Source: Bactericera cockerelli
Taxonomy: Eukaryota; Arthropoda; Insecta; Hemiptera; Triozidae
Direction of reading: 5' to 3'
Length of the DNA: 64,000 bases
NCBI GenBank assembly: GCA_024516035.1
Contig: CM044964.1
Coordinates: forward strand, 2,789,955 to 2,853,954
The translations under genes and the position numbers were made by a program. Shown here one piece after another: positions 1 through 10,830 of this stretch; position 1 is the stretch's first letter; each line of letters opens with the position of its first letter. The notes beneath the pieces were generated by a model. It worked only from the letters and a program-made list of their open reading frames with translations. It was not told where the DNA came from and did no database searches.

Positions 1-60
1 TGGAGCAGTGGCGTATTTATTATTAAATTTAAGTCTCAATGTTTAGGCTACAGACCTAGT

Positions 61-190
61 TTTTTACTTTCCTTATCGTATAAAAAGGAAAGTATTGTAT
101 TATTTACTTTCCTTATCCTATAATAAGGAAAGTATTGTATTATTTACTTTCCTCATCATTTGACAAGGAAAATATTTTATTTACTTTTAT
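61..190. repeat. 40-bp tandem repeat, palindromic unit (3 copies)
   Basis: The unit tttactttccttat...ataaggaaagtattgtatta is itself an inverted repeat. Single copies of the same word occur at about 11503-11520, 21485-21502 and 21622-21660. Confidence 0.75.
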
Positions 191-338
191 GAAGACTTCG
201 CAAGTTGATTTTTTTTTTTAACCGGAACAGCACGAACATATTTACATGTTGTTGTTATTTGATTGTTTGAAAAAAGGGGAAAAAATATAACAACCTTTTT
301 TTTAAAGGATGAATACATAAGTTAAATTTCTGTAATCA

Positions 339-411
339 GCTGTAATGCGTTGTGTAAAGCTGTAATGCGTTCTGTAAAGCTGTAATGCGTTTCTCTAGCT
401 GTAATTGGTTC
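339..411. repeat. 20-bp tandem repeat
   Basis: gctgtaatgcgttctgtaaa, about 3.5 copies. Confidence 0.75.
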
Positions 412-420
412 TTACTCATC

Positions 421-505
421 TCTGAATCCGGGACTCGAACCACCGACCTCCTGGTTACAAGTCCACCGCCTTATCGATCAATCTAGTAAAGTTGGTTCTG
501 TTTAT
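421..505 (-). mobile_element. SINE-A head fragment
   Basis: ccgggactcgaaccaccgac...gtccaccgccttatcgatca: head region only. Confidence 0.6.
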
Positions 506-689
506 TAAATACCAAGCAAACCAAACCGTCATTCTTGTAAACCACAGACGACAACTGCCGTAGCATTGCCTCTCTTGATGGTCGCACTAGTATTTATTTC
601 TTTAGAACCAATACGTTACCAAAATAAATGTCAAAAGACTCATCTTGACAATCACCAAAAGTAGACTGGTAGTCGTTTGTTTTTTTCAT

Positions 690-835
690 CATATTTGCGT
701 TAATCACTTTCGTGATATCACAACTACTCAAACTCGCTTCATTAAATCTACGCTGAAACCGGGACTTGAACCACGCACCTCCAGGCTACAAGTCCACCGC
801 CTTATCAATCAAGTTACTGAGGTCAGTTGGTAGTC
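690..835 (-). mobile_element. SINE-A
   Basis: On the minus strand: a tRNA-like head (agtaacttgattgataaggc, then ggtggacttgtagcctggag) followed by the cagcgtagatttaa...gtgatatcac tail. A shorter copy is at 421-505. The 62-residue open frame at 645-833 is its shadow. Confidence 0.7.
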
Positions 836-948
836 ATTTGTTCCAACTGTTTCGAAGTTTTCCTGATTTTATGAATGTAAATGTAAATGATGTGCCATAC
901 CCACTTAACATCCTCCTCTCTTTCTAATCGCAGTACCCTGAAACTGTT

Positions 949-1290
949 GCATAACAAACAGGATTAGATCTACTAATTCTACACTATCCTTTAAACCGCC
1001 CTCTCGTGGAAATTTAAACCAATCACAGCGCATTCATGTTATTGTGAAGTATCTAGGATTTGTTAATGCAATCCACTATCACTTAACAGCTGATATAAAT
1101 GGGCTGTGATTGGTTGAAACTCCCACCAGAAAGCGAGCTAAGGGATAGTGTAAGAATAATTCATCTAAGAGGGAATGTGGCATCAGTAATGAGCACACTG
1201 AAGAAAGAAGACTCGATGAATGAAATATATTATATCGTTGAGAATTCAGAAAAAAAAAGTTCATCTAATCCTGTTTCATATTTCGGACCT
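949..1290. mobile_element. Hairpin MITE, AACAGGATTAGAT family
   Basis: The ends aaacaggattagat and, inverted, atctaatcctgttt enclose inner inverted blocks (cactatcctttaaaccgccc; agctaagggatagtg) around the words ccaatcacagc/gctgtgattgg. The 98-residue open frame at 1099-1395 lies inside and is not supported as a gene. Confidence 0.6.
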
Positions 1291-1548
1291 AATTGGTTAC
1301 CAAAAATTATGCCAAAATATTTATTATTAATACACTATTTAGTGGAAGGTAACCATCAGGCTTGGTTAATGCTCAAAGAATTGTCTACCACCTAATTCAT
1401 CTAACATTCACTTAAAATAAATACCCTGTCACTAAAATTAAAAGCGACCATCGTGAATACACCACTGGTAGGGAGAGCAATAAAGCGTAAAATGGCTAGG
1501 TCCTACATATTACTATCATACTCAGGTGTTTTCTATTATCCTTTTACC

Positions 1549-1880
1549 CATACTCCTCTCTATCTCGCTACCTTTCTCCTTGATAACTTTCAGTGTCTCC
1601 TTTTCTTCCTTTAACAACTTCATGCCCGCTGATACTCCTCTCTATCTCTCTACCTTTCTCCTTGATAACTTTCAGTGTCTCCTTTTCTTCTTTAACAACT
1701 TCAGTGCCCCGCTGATACTCCTCTCTATCTCTCTACCTTTCTCCTTGATAACTTTCAGTGTCTCCTTTTCTTCCTTTAACAACTTCAGTGCCCCGCTGAT
1801 ACTCCTCTCTATCTCTCTACCTTTCTCCTTGATAACTTTCAGTGTCTTCTTTTCTTCCTTTAACAATTTCAGTGCCACGC
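1549..1880. repeat. 84-bp minisatellite (4 copies)
   Basis: The unit begins ctgatactcctctctatctc and ends aacttcagtgccccg. As 84 is a multiple of three, one frame per strand stays open (1526-2005 plus; 1672-2190 minus). The products are Ser/Leu/Phe-rich or Lys/Arg-rich repeats with no domain, so I do not call genes. Confidence 0.85.
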
Positions 1881-1884
1881 TGAA

Positions 1885-2400
1885 AAAGAGAAGTAGAAAA
1901 AGGAGTAGGAGGAGCAAGATAAGGAGAAGAAGGAAGCGGATAAGAAGGAAAAAGAATAGAGGAAGAGAGAAAAGGAGCAGTAGTAAAATTAGGAGAAGGA
2001 TATAAAACGAGGAAGTTATTGTAAGAAAAAGAAAAAAAAGAGGGAAAAGAGATAGGAATAAGAAAACATAGAATATAGAGAAAGCAAAAAAAAGAAAGGT
2101 CATCTGTTCTTGTTCTTGGACAAATATACAATATCGTCTTTGTTCTCCTGAATCTCCTCTACTTCCTCTCTGTCTTCCTACCTCTCCCACCCTCCCTCTC
2201 TATCTTTCTCTACCTCTCCCCTACTCTCTTTCCCTTTTCTTTTCTCCCTCCCTCCCTCTCTACCTTTCTCTACCTCTCCCCTACTCTTTTTCCCTCTTCT
2301 TTTCTCCCTCCCTCTCTCTCTCCCTCCCTCTCTACCTTTCTCTACCTCTTCTGTCCTCTCATTCCCTCTCCCTCCTACTATCTTCCTTCTCTCTTCCTCC
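1885..2400. repeat. GA-rich then CT-rich low-complexity DNA
   Basis: Plus-strand purine-rich to about 2100, then pyrimidine-rich 2140-2400 with a loose (ccctctctacctttctctac) repeat. Nothing else seen. Confidence 0.85.
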
Positions 2401-2719
2401 TTACCTGTGTCTTTTCCAGGTGACCTGGTTTCACTAGATTACATTTTCCCATTTATAATTTCATTCCTCGACACGCCTAACCCCGCCCTAATCTCACCCC
2501 CCCCCCCTTTGGTTAATTCCACCGCCTCCCCAAGCACCGGACTAAAAGGGATCTTTATGAAGGGACTGTGAAGGGATCTTTATGAAGCTCCTAAGTGGGT
2601 CAACTTCTATTGTGTCCCTGAAGAAGCGAAAGCATGGGAAGAGGAATTCGTGTTGAATTTAGATTTTTTTTTTTTTTCATTTTCACTAATCTATGATATA
2701 TGATAATAATAATAATAAT

Positions 2720-2895
2720 AAGGGTTGGGTGGAAGAGATTGCCACAGGCAATAACCCCGCCATTTAGGTAGGACATTATTGTTATTTCCTTTTTTTACTT
2801 ATTTATTTTGTCATTTGTTTGTTTTTTTTCCTCTTGATTTTATACTGTTACCTTTATACTTTGTCCTCCTAATAAAGCTTTAAAAATATAAATAA
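2720..2895 (+). mobile_element. Family N: retrotransposon 3' tail
   Basis: gggttgggtggaagagattg, caggcaataaccccgccatt, a T-rich stretch, AATAAAG, then an A/T tail. It recurs at 39355-39520, 39590-39640 (minus) and 51370-51910 (minus, split by SINE-F). It has the look of a non-LTR 3' UTR; no coding part is attached here. Confidence 0.55.
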
Positions 2896-2896
2896 A

Positions 2897-3100
2897 AATA
2901 ATAACAACACTCTTTAGTGGATGGTAACTACCAGGCGAGGTTAATGCTCAAAACATTTTCTACCACCTAACCTTGAGAGTGTAATCATTATGTGGTCACA
3001 AACTCAAAATGATAAGGAAAAATTCATGCACTGGGTGGGATTCGAACCAACGGACCCTACGCTACGTGGATTACCAGACTAGCGCGTTAATACGAGATAC
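2897..3100 (-). mobile_element. SINE-D
   Basis: The order ctctttagtggatggtaact, attttctaccacctaacctt, gggtgggattcgaaccaacg, accagactagcgcgttaata is the reverse of the tRNA-headed family seen on the plus strand at 54368. Confidence 0.75.
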
Positions 3101-3589
3101 TCGTATGTTTGTGTTTTTTTTTCTGTTTCACATTCCTTAAAACTGCTAGGGCCATATTTAGACAGGGGGTTTACAATTCATTTCGTTTAAATTTACAAAC
3201 TTGATAAGATAAAATTATGCATATGATAGTAGAGGATCCCCAACACATGTCTCTTGACACAATGGGACATCCAATACTAAATTATAATATCAAACAATAT
3301 TTTTTTTATTATTCCACTATTAGATTATATTTATTTATCTACATATATTTATATTCAACTATGTTTTTTTATAATTTTATATTTATATTGTTTGTGAATA
3401 ATTTTGCAAAAAAATATATAGGTATTCAATAGTACTTTGTTGAAAAAAAAAAAAAAAAAAATACCCACAACAAACTTTCCTATCTTAGTTGGGACGAGAA
3501 TAGCCAGGAAATATCCCTAAACTACCAAGGCCACACAGAGACGAAAATTTCACCCTGAATTTCCTGGAAAATTCTAAGCTTGCTACGTC

Positions 3590-3842
3590 CATTGAACTTC
3601 CCAGCGCGCAGCGCCTGGGTTCACTGACTGACTGACTGACTCACTCACTGATTCATCACTGTTTCTCCGAACTGGTAAGTCCTAGGAAGCTGAAATTTGG
3701 TAGGTAGCTTTGTCTTATAGTCTAGATGTGCAATAAGACGGGATTTTTCGAAATTCCCACTACAACACCTGCCATTGGCGAAAAAGCATTTTTTGCTTTC
3801 ACGGCCATGTCTCGGCCTACAAAGCGGGCGACAGCCCGCTAG
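3590..3842 (+). mobile_element. Helitron-like 3' end (short relative of the 35.7-37.9 kb element)
   Basis: Contains (CTGA)n at 3623-3655, one copy of the 146-bp unit (aagctgaaatttggtaggta to ccattggcgaaaaagc) and the terminal GCGGGCGACAGCCCGCTAG before T at 3843. The 5' boundary is not clear; 3480-3590 looks unrelated or degraded. Confidence 0.6.
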
Positions 3843-3903
3843 TTTTTAATATTCTTTTAAAAAAAGATGAGTATTTCACAAACTATTTCATTTCGTAACC
3901 ACT

Positions 3904-4262
3904 TTTTTTTTTTTTTTTCTTCTTTTAAGATGAGTGTATTACAGGCTATTTATTTCGCAGCCATGAAACAGGAGCCACTGTAGACGCTTGTGGTCTATGT
4001 TGTAGCTTGTCCATCCCGTAGTATGGCTCCCCTCTCATGGGTGAGAAGTAACACAATACTTCCCATTTAGGTGCTGGGTCAACACGGAAGGTATCCCGCA
4101 CTGGAAGGTATCCCTTACAAACAAGTGAGAAAAAATTTGAATACAATTTTTTGACGGTGCGGGGGTTCGAACCCGGGACCTTCCGCATGGCAAGCGAGTA
4201 CTTAACCACTGCGCTATTCGTGCGCTCATAAGCTATACGTGCGCTCAAAGCTATTCGTGCGC
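3904..4262 (-). mobile_element. SINE-G, minus strand
   Basis: A poly(T) at 3904-3919 marks the 3' tail. The body includes gtagacgcttgtggtctatg and ggtgctgggtcaacacg, and the head ends at about 4225 with the gggttcgaacccgggacctt B box. The tRNA 5' part is followed by two extra partial copies of gctattcgtgcgc (4205-4262), a local duplication. It overlaps the 125-residue open frame at 3946-4323, which is not a gene. Confidence 0.75.
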
Positions 4263-4769
4263 CCATATATTTTTTAGTTATTTTATTGCGCTTTGATTCA
4301 AACTGGGCTTTCATTTTCCCCATATTTTCTTACTACGTGATGGAATCAACTTCTCAATTTCTGTCTACGAACGTAATTCATTTTTGTTTATTGGATCTCA
4401 GAGTCGCAATAAAATAACTATAAATAATTATTATTTGCAGTATCTCCTTTTTTATTTATCATCATAAATATTATAGTGTTTTTATCTTGTTTCCGTCTTC
4501 TTTTTATGTCATTTCAGTTTTCAGAAATGTCTCTGAATGCCATCCAGGCTCCAAACAGGGTAGGTGAATTTCAAATTTATTGCTACCTTATCGATTGAGG
4601 TACCGATTAACTTTTGTGGTCGAAAAGTATCTAGGTAATATAGTTTTTTAATAGGTGATGTTTTCTTTATTTATAGTCTGAAAATTCATACAATGGGTGG
4701 GATTCAAACCAAAAGATATCGACACTACCACACATTTATCCCGGCCACAGGCAGGCGAAAATGTTCCTT

Positions 4770-5065
4770 ACTTATTCGTCCAAAAGAGCAAAAGAAATGC
4801 TCTGTCTGAGCAAAGAGGAATCCTTACTGGCTTTTTAATAGGCCACTGTAGCCTCAACTACCGTCAGAACAAATAGACATTGCTCATGCTTCAAGACCTA
4901 ACATGCAGTCTCTGGAAAGAGGCCCCAGAGACAGCAAAACACATTCTCTATGAATGTGGAGCAGCCTCTCAAGCTCGACTGAAACACTTTTCAAGGCTGA
5001 TTCTAATACCTAAAGAAGTTACTGAAATCAGTCCTCAAATAATCTTAAGTTACATTAATATTTGA
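4770..5065 (+). pseudogene. Non-LTR retrotransposon RNase H / C-terminal zinc motif relic
   Basis: Translation gives RGILTGFLIGHCSLNYRQNK, a stop at 4874-4876, then CSLWKEAPETAKHILYECGA. This matches the LTGHCxL...CxxC...E(T/E)AEHILxEC tail of R1/Jockey-like elements, with the second Cys replaced by Trp. A frameshift upstream of about 4800 (RAKEMLCLSKEE in another frame) and the internal stop show it is dead. It is followed at about 5130-5170 by gtagccgacagtccttactt and a (ataccaata) tail, so it is the 3' end of one insertion. Confidence 0.65.
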
Positions 5066-5179
5066 TCTCTTTTAGAGTTACAGGGGCATGTCACAAAAGA
5101 TCTATTTAAGGTCGCAGTGACAAAGAGCTTTCGTAGCCGACAGTCCTTACTTATACCAATACCAATACCACACTTTTAT

Positions 5180-5392
5180 AATAATAAACACACTTTAGTG
5201 GAAGGTAACCACCAGGCGAGGTTTAATGTCAAAGCATTTTCTACCACCTAACCCTCAGAGTCTTTTATTCTGTGGTCATAAACTCAAATTAATGAGAAAC
5301 AAGCACTGGGTGGGATTCGAACCAACGGATCCCTACGCTACCTGATGTTGTAATACCGCGTAACCACTTGACTACCAGTAACTCCCTCACCC
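5180..5392 (-). mobile_element. SINE-D
   Basis: cactttagtggaaggtaacc...gggtgggattcgaaccaacg...ccgcgtaaccacttgactac. It has an insertion near the head, and another D 3' part on the plus strand follows at 5450-5590. Confidence 0.7.
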
Positions 5393-5449
5393 AGCCGCTG
5401 ATGGACCCTGACGTGTTCAAAAGAGAAAAAAAATGTCAGTAAATTCCCA

Positions 5450-5592
5450 CCCATTGGATGATTTTTAACTCATTAGTTTGAGTTTGTGACCACATAATAA
5501 TAAGACTGAGGGTTATTAGGTGGTAGAAAATGCTTTAAGCATTTACCTCGCCTGGTAGTTAACTTCCACTGAAGAGTGTTATTATTATTATA
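5450..5592 (+). mobile_element. SINE-D 3' part
   Basis: agtttgagtttgtgaccaca...ttacctcgcctggtagttaa, ending tgttattattatta. It forms an inverted pair with 5180-5392. Confidence 0.6.
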
Positions 5593-5699
5593 TTCACTAT
5601 TTTCAATGTCGATAGCATTATTATTATATTCTATGTTTTTTAATGTCGTTAGCATTATTTTTATTCTTTTGAGATTGGGGATTAATGCCTCCATCTTTT

Positions 5700-6540
5700 T
5701 TTTTATTTTTGACTTCAACACGCAGCTTAGACTGTCAAAATTGTCTCCGTAATTCTGTTCTTCCTCCTCAATCTCTCTCCTAATCTTCTCTCTTCACCTC
5801 TCCCTTGCTTTTCTCTTTCTTTGCTTCTCACAATTCCTTTATTTTATCTTAATCTTTCCTTTTCTCTCCATCTTCTTTCCTACCCTCTTTTTCTGGTTCT
5901 TTTTCTCACGATCCCTTTATTTTATCTTAATCTCTTTTTTTTCTTTCCATCTTCTTTCCTCTCTTCTTTTATCTTTCTCATTGCATCTCTTTCCATCTCT
6001 GTTTCACTACTTCAATGCCTCCCTATTTCTTTTTTCCTCCCTTTTCTTTGTATCTCTCTTTCACTTATCTTCTTTCTTTCACTATTTCTTTTTCTCATAT
6101 AGTTATATCTCGCTTTAATTTTGTTTTTTTTTCAACAATATTCATTATTTCTTTCTGTTTCTCTTTTATCCACTGCCATTCTCTATTTTTTTTCTAATCT
6201 GTTCCTCTCTCTCTCTTTCTCTCTCTGTTTCTTATCATCTCTCTCTTCTCTCCCTCTCACCTCTCTCTCACTCTATCCTATCTCGTCCTCTCTCTCCTAC
6301 TCTCTCTTTCTCTCTCTTTCCCTCTCTCCCTCTCTCTCTCACCTATCTTGCCTTCTCTCTCTCACCTATCTCTCCCTCTCTCTCTCACCTATCTCGCCCA
6401 CTCTCTCACCTATCTCACCCACTCTCTCACCTATCTCTCTCTCTCTCACCTATCTCTCTCTCTCTCACCTATCTCTATCTCTCTCTCTCACACCTATCTC
6501 TCTCTCTCTCTCTCATCTCACGCTCTCAAACTAAACTTCT
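5700..6540. repeat. CT-rich low-complexity tract
   Basis: Pyrimidine-rich, becoming (ctctcacctat)n at 6330-6510. Open frames here are Leu/Ser/Phe-rich artefacts. Confidence 0.9.
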
Positions 6541-6897
6541 TGTTAAATTATTCTCTAATTAATTGGCAGACATGTTCTTTGTCATTTGAAACTTTCCACG
6601 CTCTCTCCCCTCCTTCGTTAGTAACTTTTCCCAAAGTTTTCTTTTGTCTTATCTCTCTCTCTCTCTCCCCCTTCCTCCTACTCCTTTTTGACACTTTCCA
6701 AGAATTTCACGCCAACCATGCTAATGAAGTAGACAACCATAATGGAAAATTGCGAAAGAAGGAGAGAAGATAGGGAACAAATTGATTCGATTTTTTTCCG
6801 ATTCCGATTTTTTCCTATTTTTTTGAATATTAATTCGATAAAATAAGACCTCTTGGGCTAAGTTTAACTTTTGAGAGATCACTCTCCAGGCGCCCAG

Positions 6898-7590
6898 CCA
6901 TTACATCACACCCACAAGGGGGAAACATGATGAGAATGAGCCATTACATCTCACCCACAAGGGAGAGACCTGATGAGAATGAGACATTACATCACACCCA
7001 CAAGGGAGAGACCTGATGAGAATGAGACATTACATCACACCCTCAAGGGAGAGACATGATGAGAATGAGACATTACATCACACCCACAAGGGAGAGACAT
7101 GATGAGATTGAGACATTACATCACACCCACAAGGGAGAGACATGATGAGATTGAGACATTACATCACACCCACAAGGGAGATACATGATGAGATTGAGAC
7201 ATTACATCACACCCACAAGGGAGAGACATGAATGAGAAATGAGAGCCATTACATCACACCCACAAGGGAGAGACATGATGAGAATGAGCCATTACATCCA
7301 CCCACAAGGGAGAGACATGATGAGAATGAGCCATTACATCCACCCACAAGGGAGAGACATGATGAGAATGAGCCATTACATCACACCCACAAGGGAGAGA
7401 CATGATGAGAATGAGCCCTTACATCACACCCACAAGGGAGAGACATGATGAGAATGAGCCGTTACATCTCACCCACAAGGGAGAGACATGATGAGAATGA
7501 GACATTACATCACACCCACAAGGGAGAGATATGATGAGAATGAGCCGTTACATCACACCCACAAGGGAGATACATGATGAGAATGAGACA
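6898..7590. repeat. 43-bp minisatellite (about 16 copies)
   Basis: cattacatcacacccacaag, then ggagagacatgatgagaatg plus 3 bases. Most units are 43 bp; two consecutive 42-bp units at about 7290-7375 restore a common frame, giving a short Arg/Met-rich open frame at 7239-7448 that is not a gene. Confidence 0.92.
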
Positions 7591-7942
7591 GTCTCATCTT
7601 CTATCTCTCTTTTGCTCGGACTCTTTCTAAATAAATATTGTTTTTCTAAATAAATATTAAAAATATTGTTTCCACATGTGTTGACGTCACAACCCATACG
7701 TCATAAACTTTATAAAAAATAAAGCAATCAAAAGGGTAGAGCTCGTACTGTTTCAATGTAATCCTGGCAATGGAAATGGATTTGGAAATGATTCAGAAAG
7801 GAAAAATATACAAGATTAGTAGAAATTTTGACACAAATATAGTATAAATCCATTTCCATATTGTTTTTTTGACATTTTAACAGAACATATTATTTTGTGG
7901 AACAAGATCGTGTGGTATACACTCCTCGTATAGTGAACTGCT

Positions 7943-8142
7943 CATTTTTTCTTGAAAAAATGTACAATCATCATAGGGTCGCGTCATCGTGAACGATGCC
8001 GATGGTAGCCAGACATTGGAGGAATGACTCAGCACTTCTACCACTGCCTTTACAAGGAGGCTAATAATTGACAAGAGCCCCCAGAAACAAGCCAATGCTG
8101 GTCTACTCCCTGTATATAGTTCCCCAGCCAAAAAGGACAAAG
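7943..8142 (-). mobile_element. Repeat family T
   Basis: tgccgatggtagccagacat, ctttacaaggaggctaataa and ctggtctactccctgtatat match the 57975 copy in reverse. Open frames here are shadows. Confidence 0.6.
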
Positions 8143-8395
8143 AATGTTTAAGAAAGAGAAAGTTAAAGATGATAAAAAAAGAGAAAGATAAAAGATGATA
8201 AAAAAAACATAAAAGAGAATAAGATAGAGAACAAATAAATGGAAAGAAAAATTGAGGAGAAATTGAAATTCCGAGAGGTGCAATGTCAGAGAAAGAAATA
8301 GCATGAAGAGTGTAAAGCCGTTGAGAAAACGAGTATTGTCAATGGATTTATGTTTACAAAAGTTCATGTACAAGAAAAATATATTTTTACAATGC

Positions 8396-8585
8396 ATTTA
8401 TGAATGTACGAGAAATACATAATGTACAATATACATTTATTTACATTATGAATGTACCAGGAGCATACATAAAATATACAACATAACAATTATTTACAAT
8501 ATGAATGTACCAGGATCATGCATAGAATGTACCTACTTTGTTGAAAATGTACATACAATTACATAAAATCTCAATAAATGTACAT
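8396..8585. repeat. Diverged short tandem repeat around tgaatgtac
   Basis: Three or four units of about 50-70 bp, each with atgaatgtaccagga, atacat and acaat words. Confidence 0.55.
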
Positions 8586-8666
8586 TGGAAACACAAATAG
8601 AAAAAGGATAATATGAAAAATGGCAATGGCAGGATCAATGGATTTCATATTCCGAAAAGATATAAA

Positions 8667-10830
8667 TACAGTATGTTTCAGAAAAGGTGGCCACCCCCTC
8701 GTAACTTTTGAACGCGACGGAATTTTTCAATTCTGTAAAGTCCTAGGTATAGGAAGTGCCCTATGGCCCATCCTGTGGTCATATTTATTTTTGGCCCCGG
8801 TCGGCTCTTCCGGCTTTTAGGCCATATTTTTTCATTTTTCTCGCGAATTTTAAATGGAATGCTATATTTTTTATTCTTGTTAATTAAAGTCCAAGTTAGG
8901 CTGAGTATAATGAGCTTTTAAAATTTTCAAAAACCTTATCAGGGGCGGAGATAGTAGGGTGCAAGTTTCAAAATTGTTACACCCTGTATTTCAGCGTTAG
9001 TTAGATTTTTTAGTACTTTTTTTATGTTCATAGGTTCAAAATATTGTTTTACACCATATGAAATCAAAAAAATATTCTTGTTTACTTCTAATCAGGGTCA
9101 TAGTAAGGTTTTTGTAAAAGCATTTTTTTTCTCACGTCAATTTTTCCGTAAATTAATGGTGTTCTCGAAATTGGCATTTTTAGAGGTGAAAGTCTGCAGT
9201 GACATATGTTTTTTTATGCTTGAAATCGAAAGAAAACTTAACGCAGAAGCGATTAAGATCATAAAAAAAGCCATTTAACCTGCTAGTTTTTTCACGACAG
9301 TGTCCCGTAAAGTGGGTGAATTTCGTATTGGATTTTTTTTGTTGTTGAGGAAACACAATTGGCATAGAAAATAAATAATATCTAATAAGGGAATAATACT
9401 TCAATAAACATAACTAAATGCGAAATTAAATGAAAATTATTTATTCTAAATCAGTGCCGGATATTTTTTTTTTTTTTTCTTTTTCTCTCTCTCTTTTTTT
9501 CACTTTTCAAAGTTCAACTTGTATCAAAAATAATTATCGGATAATGCTGCTTCTAAAGTCGGCCTAGGGGTCCCCTCTTGAGACAATTTGAGTTGGTAAG
9601 TTGGTAAAATCTGTAGAAAACACATTGTCAATAATTCTGGAGTCAATCCGATGGCGTTTTGAATGCAACGATTCTTGTAGGATCATCGAAGTTAAGCAAC
9701 GTCCAGCGAGGAGAAGACTTCGTGATGCTGGCATTCCGGCCTAACCCAGGCTGGGTGAGATAAATGTGTTTAGGAGGTTGGTGAGTTTCTTGCGAATGGA
9801 ATGTAACACCCCCGTTATGATATGACCATGCAGTTGAAACGCGATATAAAACCCAAATTTAAAAAAAAAATCATACTGGTGTTGCTAGTAATGAATACCA
9901 GGTCTCTAAATAAAAATCTAATTATCTCGAAATTTAAGAGAAAAAATACCAGGTCAAGTACCAAACTCTTGAGGGTGAAAATTAAACCAATTTAATTATT
10001 TTAAAGAGGAGAAGAGAGAGAGAAAGAGAGAGAAAAAAAAAATTATCCGGCACTGATTTAGAAGAAATAATCTTCATTTAATTTCGCATTTAGTTATGTT
10101 AATTGAAGTATTATTCCGTTATTAGGTATTATTTGTTTTCTATGCCAATTGTGTTTCCTCAACAAAAAACAATCCAATTCACCCACTTTACCGGACACTG
10201 TCGTGAAAAAACTAGCAGGTTAAATGGCTTTTTTTATGATCTTAATCGCTTCTGCGTTAAGTTTTCTTTCGATTTCAAGCATAAAAAACATATGTCACTG
10301 CAGACTTTCACCTCTAAAAATGCCAATTTCGAGAACACCATTAATTTACGGAAAAATTGACGTGAGAAAAAAAGTACTTTTACAAAAACCTTACTATGAC
10401 CCTGATTAGAAGTAAACAAGAATATTTTTTTGATTTCATATGGTGTAAAACAATATTTTGAACCTATGAACATAAAAAAAGTACTAAAAAATCTAACTAA
10501 CGCTGAAATACAGGGTGTAACAATTTTGAAACTTGCACCCTACTATCTCCGCCCCTGATAAGGTTTTTGAAAATTTTAAAAGCTCATTATACTCAGCCTA
10601 ACTTGGACTTTAATTAACAAGAATAAAAAATATAGCATTCCATTTAAAATTCGCGAGAAAAATGAAAAAATATGGCCTAAAAGCCGGAAGAGCCGACCGG
10701 GGCCAAAAATAAATATGACCACAGGATGGGCCATAGGGCACTTCCTATACCTAGGACTTTACAGAATTGAAAAATTCCGTCGCGTTCAAAAGTTACGAGG
10801 GGGTGGCCACCTTTTCTGAAACATACTGTA
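8667..10830. mobile_element. Long-TIR foldback DNA element, about 2.16 kb, no transposase seen
   Basis: Positions 8667-9505 are repeated in inverted orientation at 10000-10830 with high identity. The outer ends read TACAGTATGTTTCAGAAAAG on each strand, with TA at the borders as in Tc1/mariner-type insertions (TSD TA, termini CAGT). The central 0.5 kb (9506-9999) contains a 5S-derived SINE and no long open frame. Small open frames in the arms (8620-8820, 9024-9278, 10103-10473) are mirrored in both arms and show no known domain. A CT/GA run marks the inner end of each arm. Confidence 0.8.
9640..9862 (+). mobile_element. 5S-derived SINE in the loop of the foldback element
   Basis: gatggcgttttgaatgcaac, gatcatcgaagttaagcaac (5S-like), taacccaggctgggtgagat and gatatgaccatgcagttgaa. 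Its position inside the loop suggests insertion into, or capture by, the foldback element. The word gatggcg[c]gttg also sits at the equivalent place in the 28.8-29.7 kb derivative. Confidence 0.7.

Noticed and set aside
1099..1395. 98-codon open frame that looks unbiased in composition
   Set aside because: Lies in a hairpin MITE and a SINE-D tail fragment; no domain and no conservation visible.
1526..2190. 159- and 172-codon open frames
   Set aside because: 84-bp minisatellite (a multiple of three) plus GA-rich DNA keeps the frames open; no domain.
6898..7590. Possible CRISPR-like array
   Set aside because: Contiguous 43-bp tandem units without unique spacers, in a eukaryotic context.
8620..10473. 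Mirrored small open frames (66-85 codons)
   Set aside because: They occur in both arms of a foldback element and show no transposase motif.
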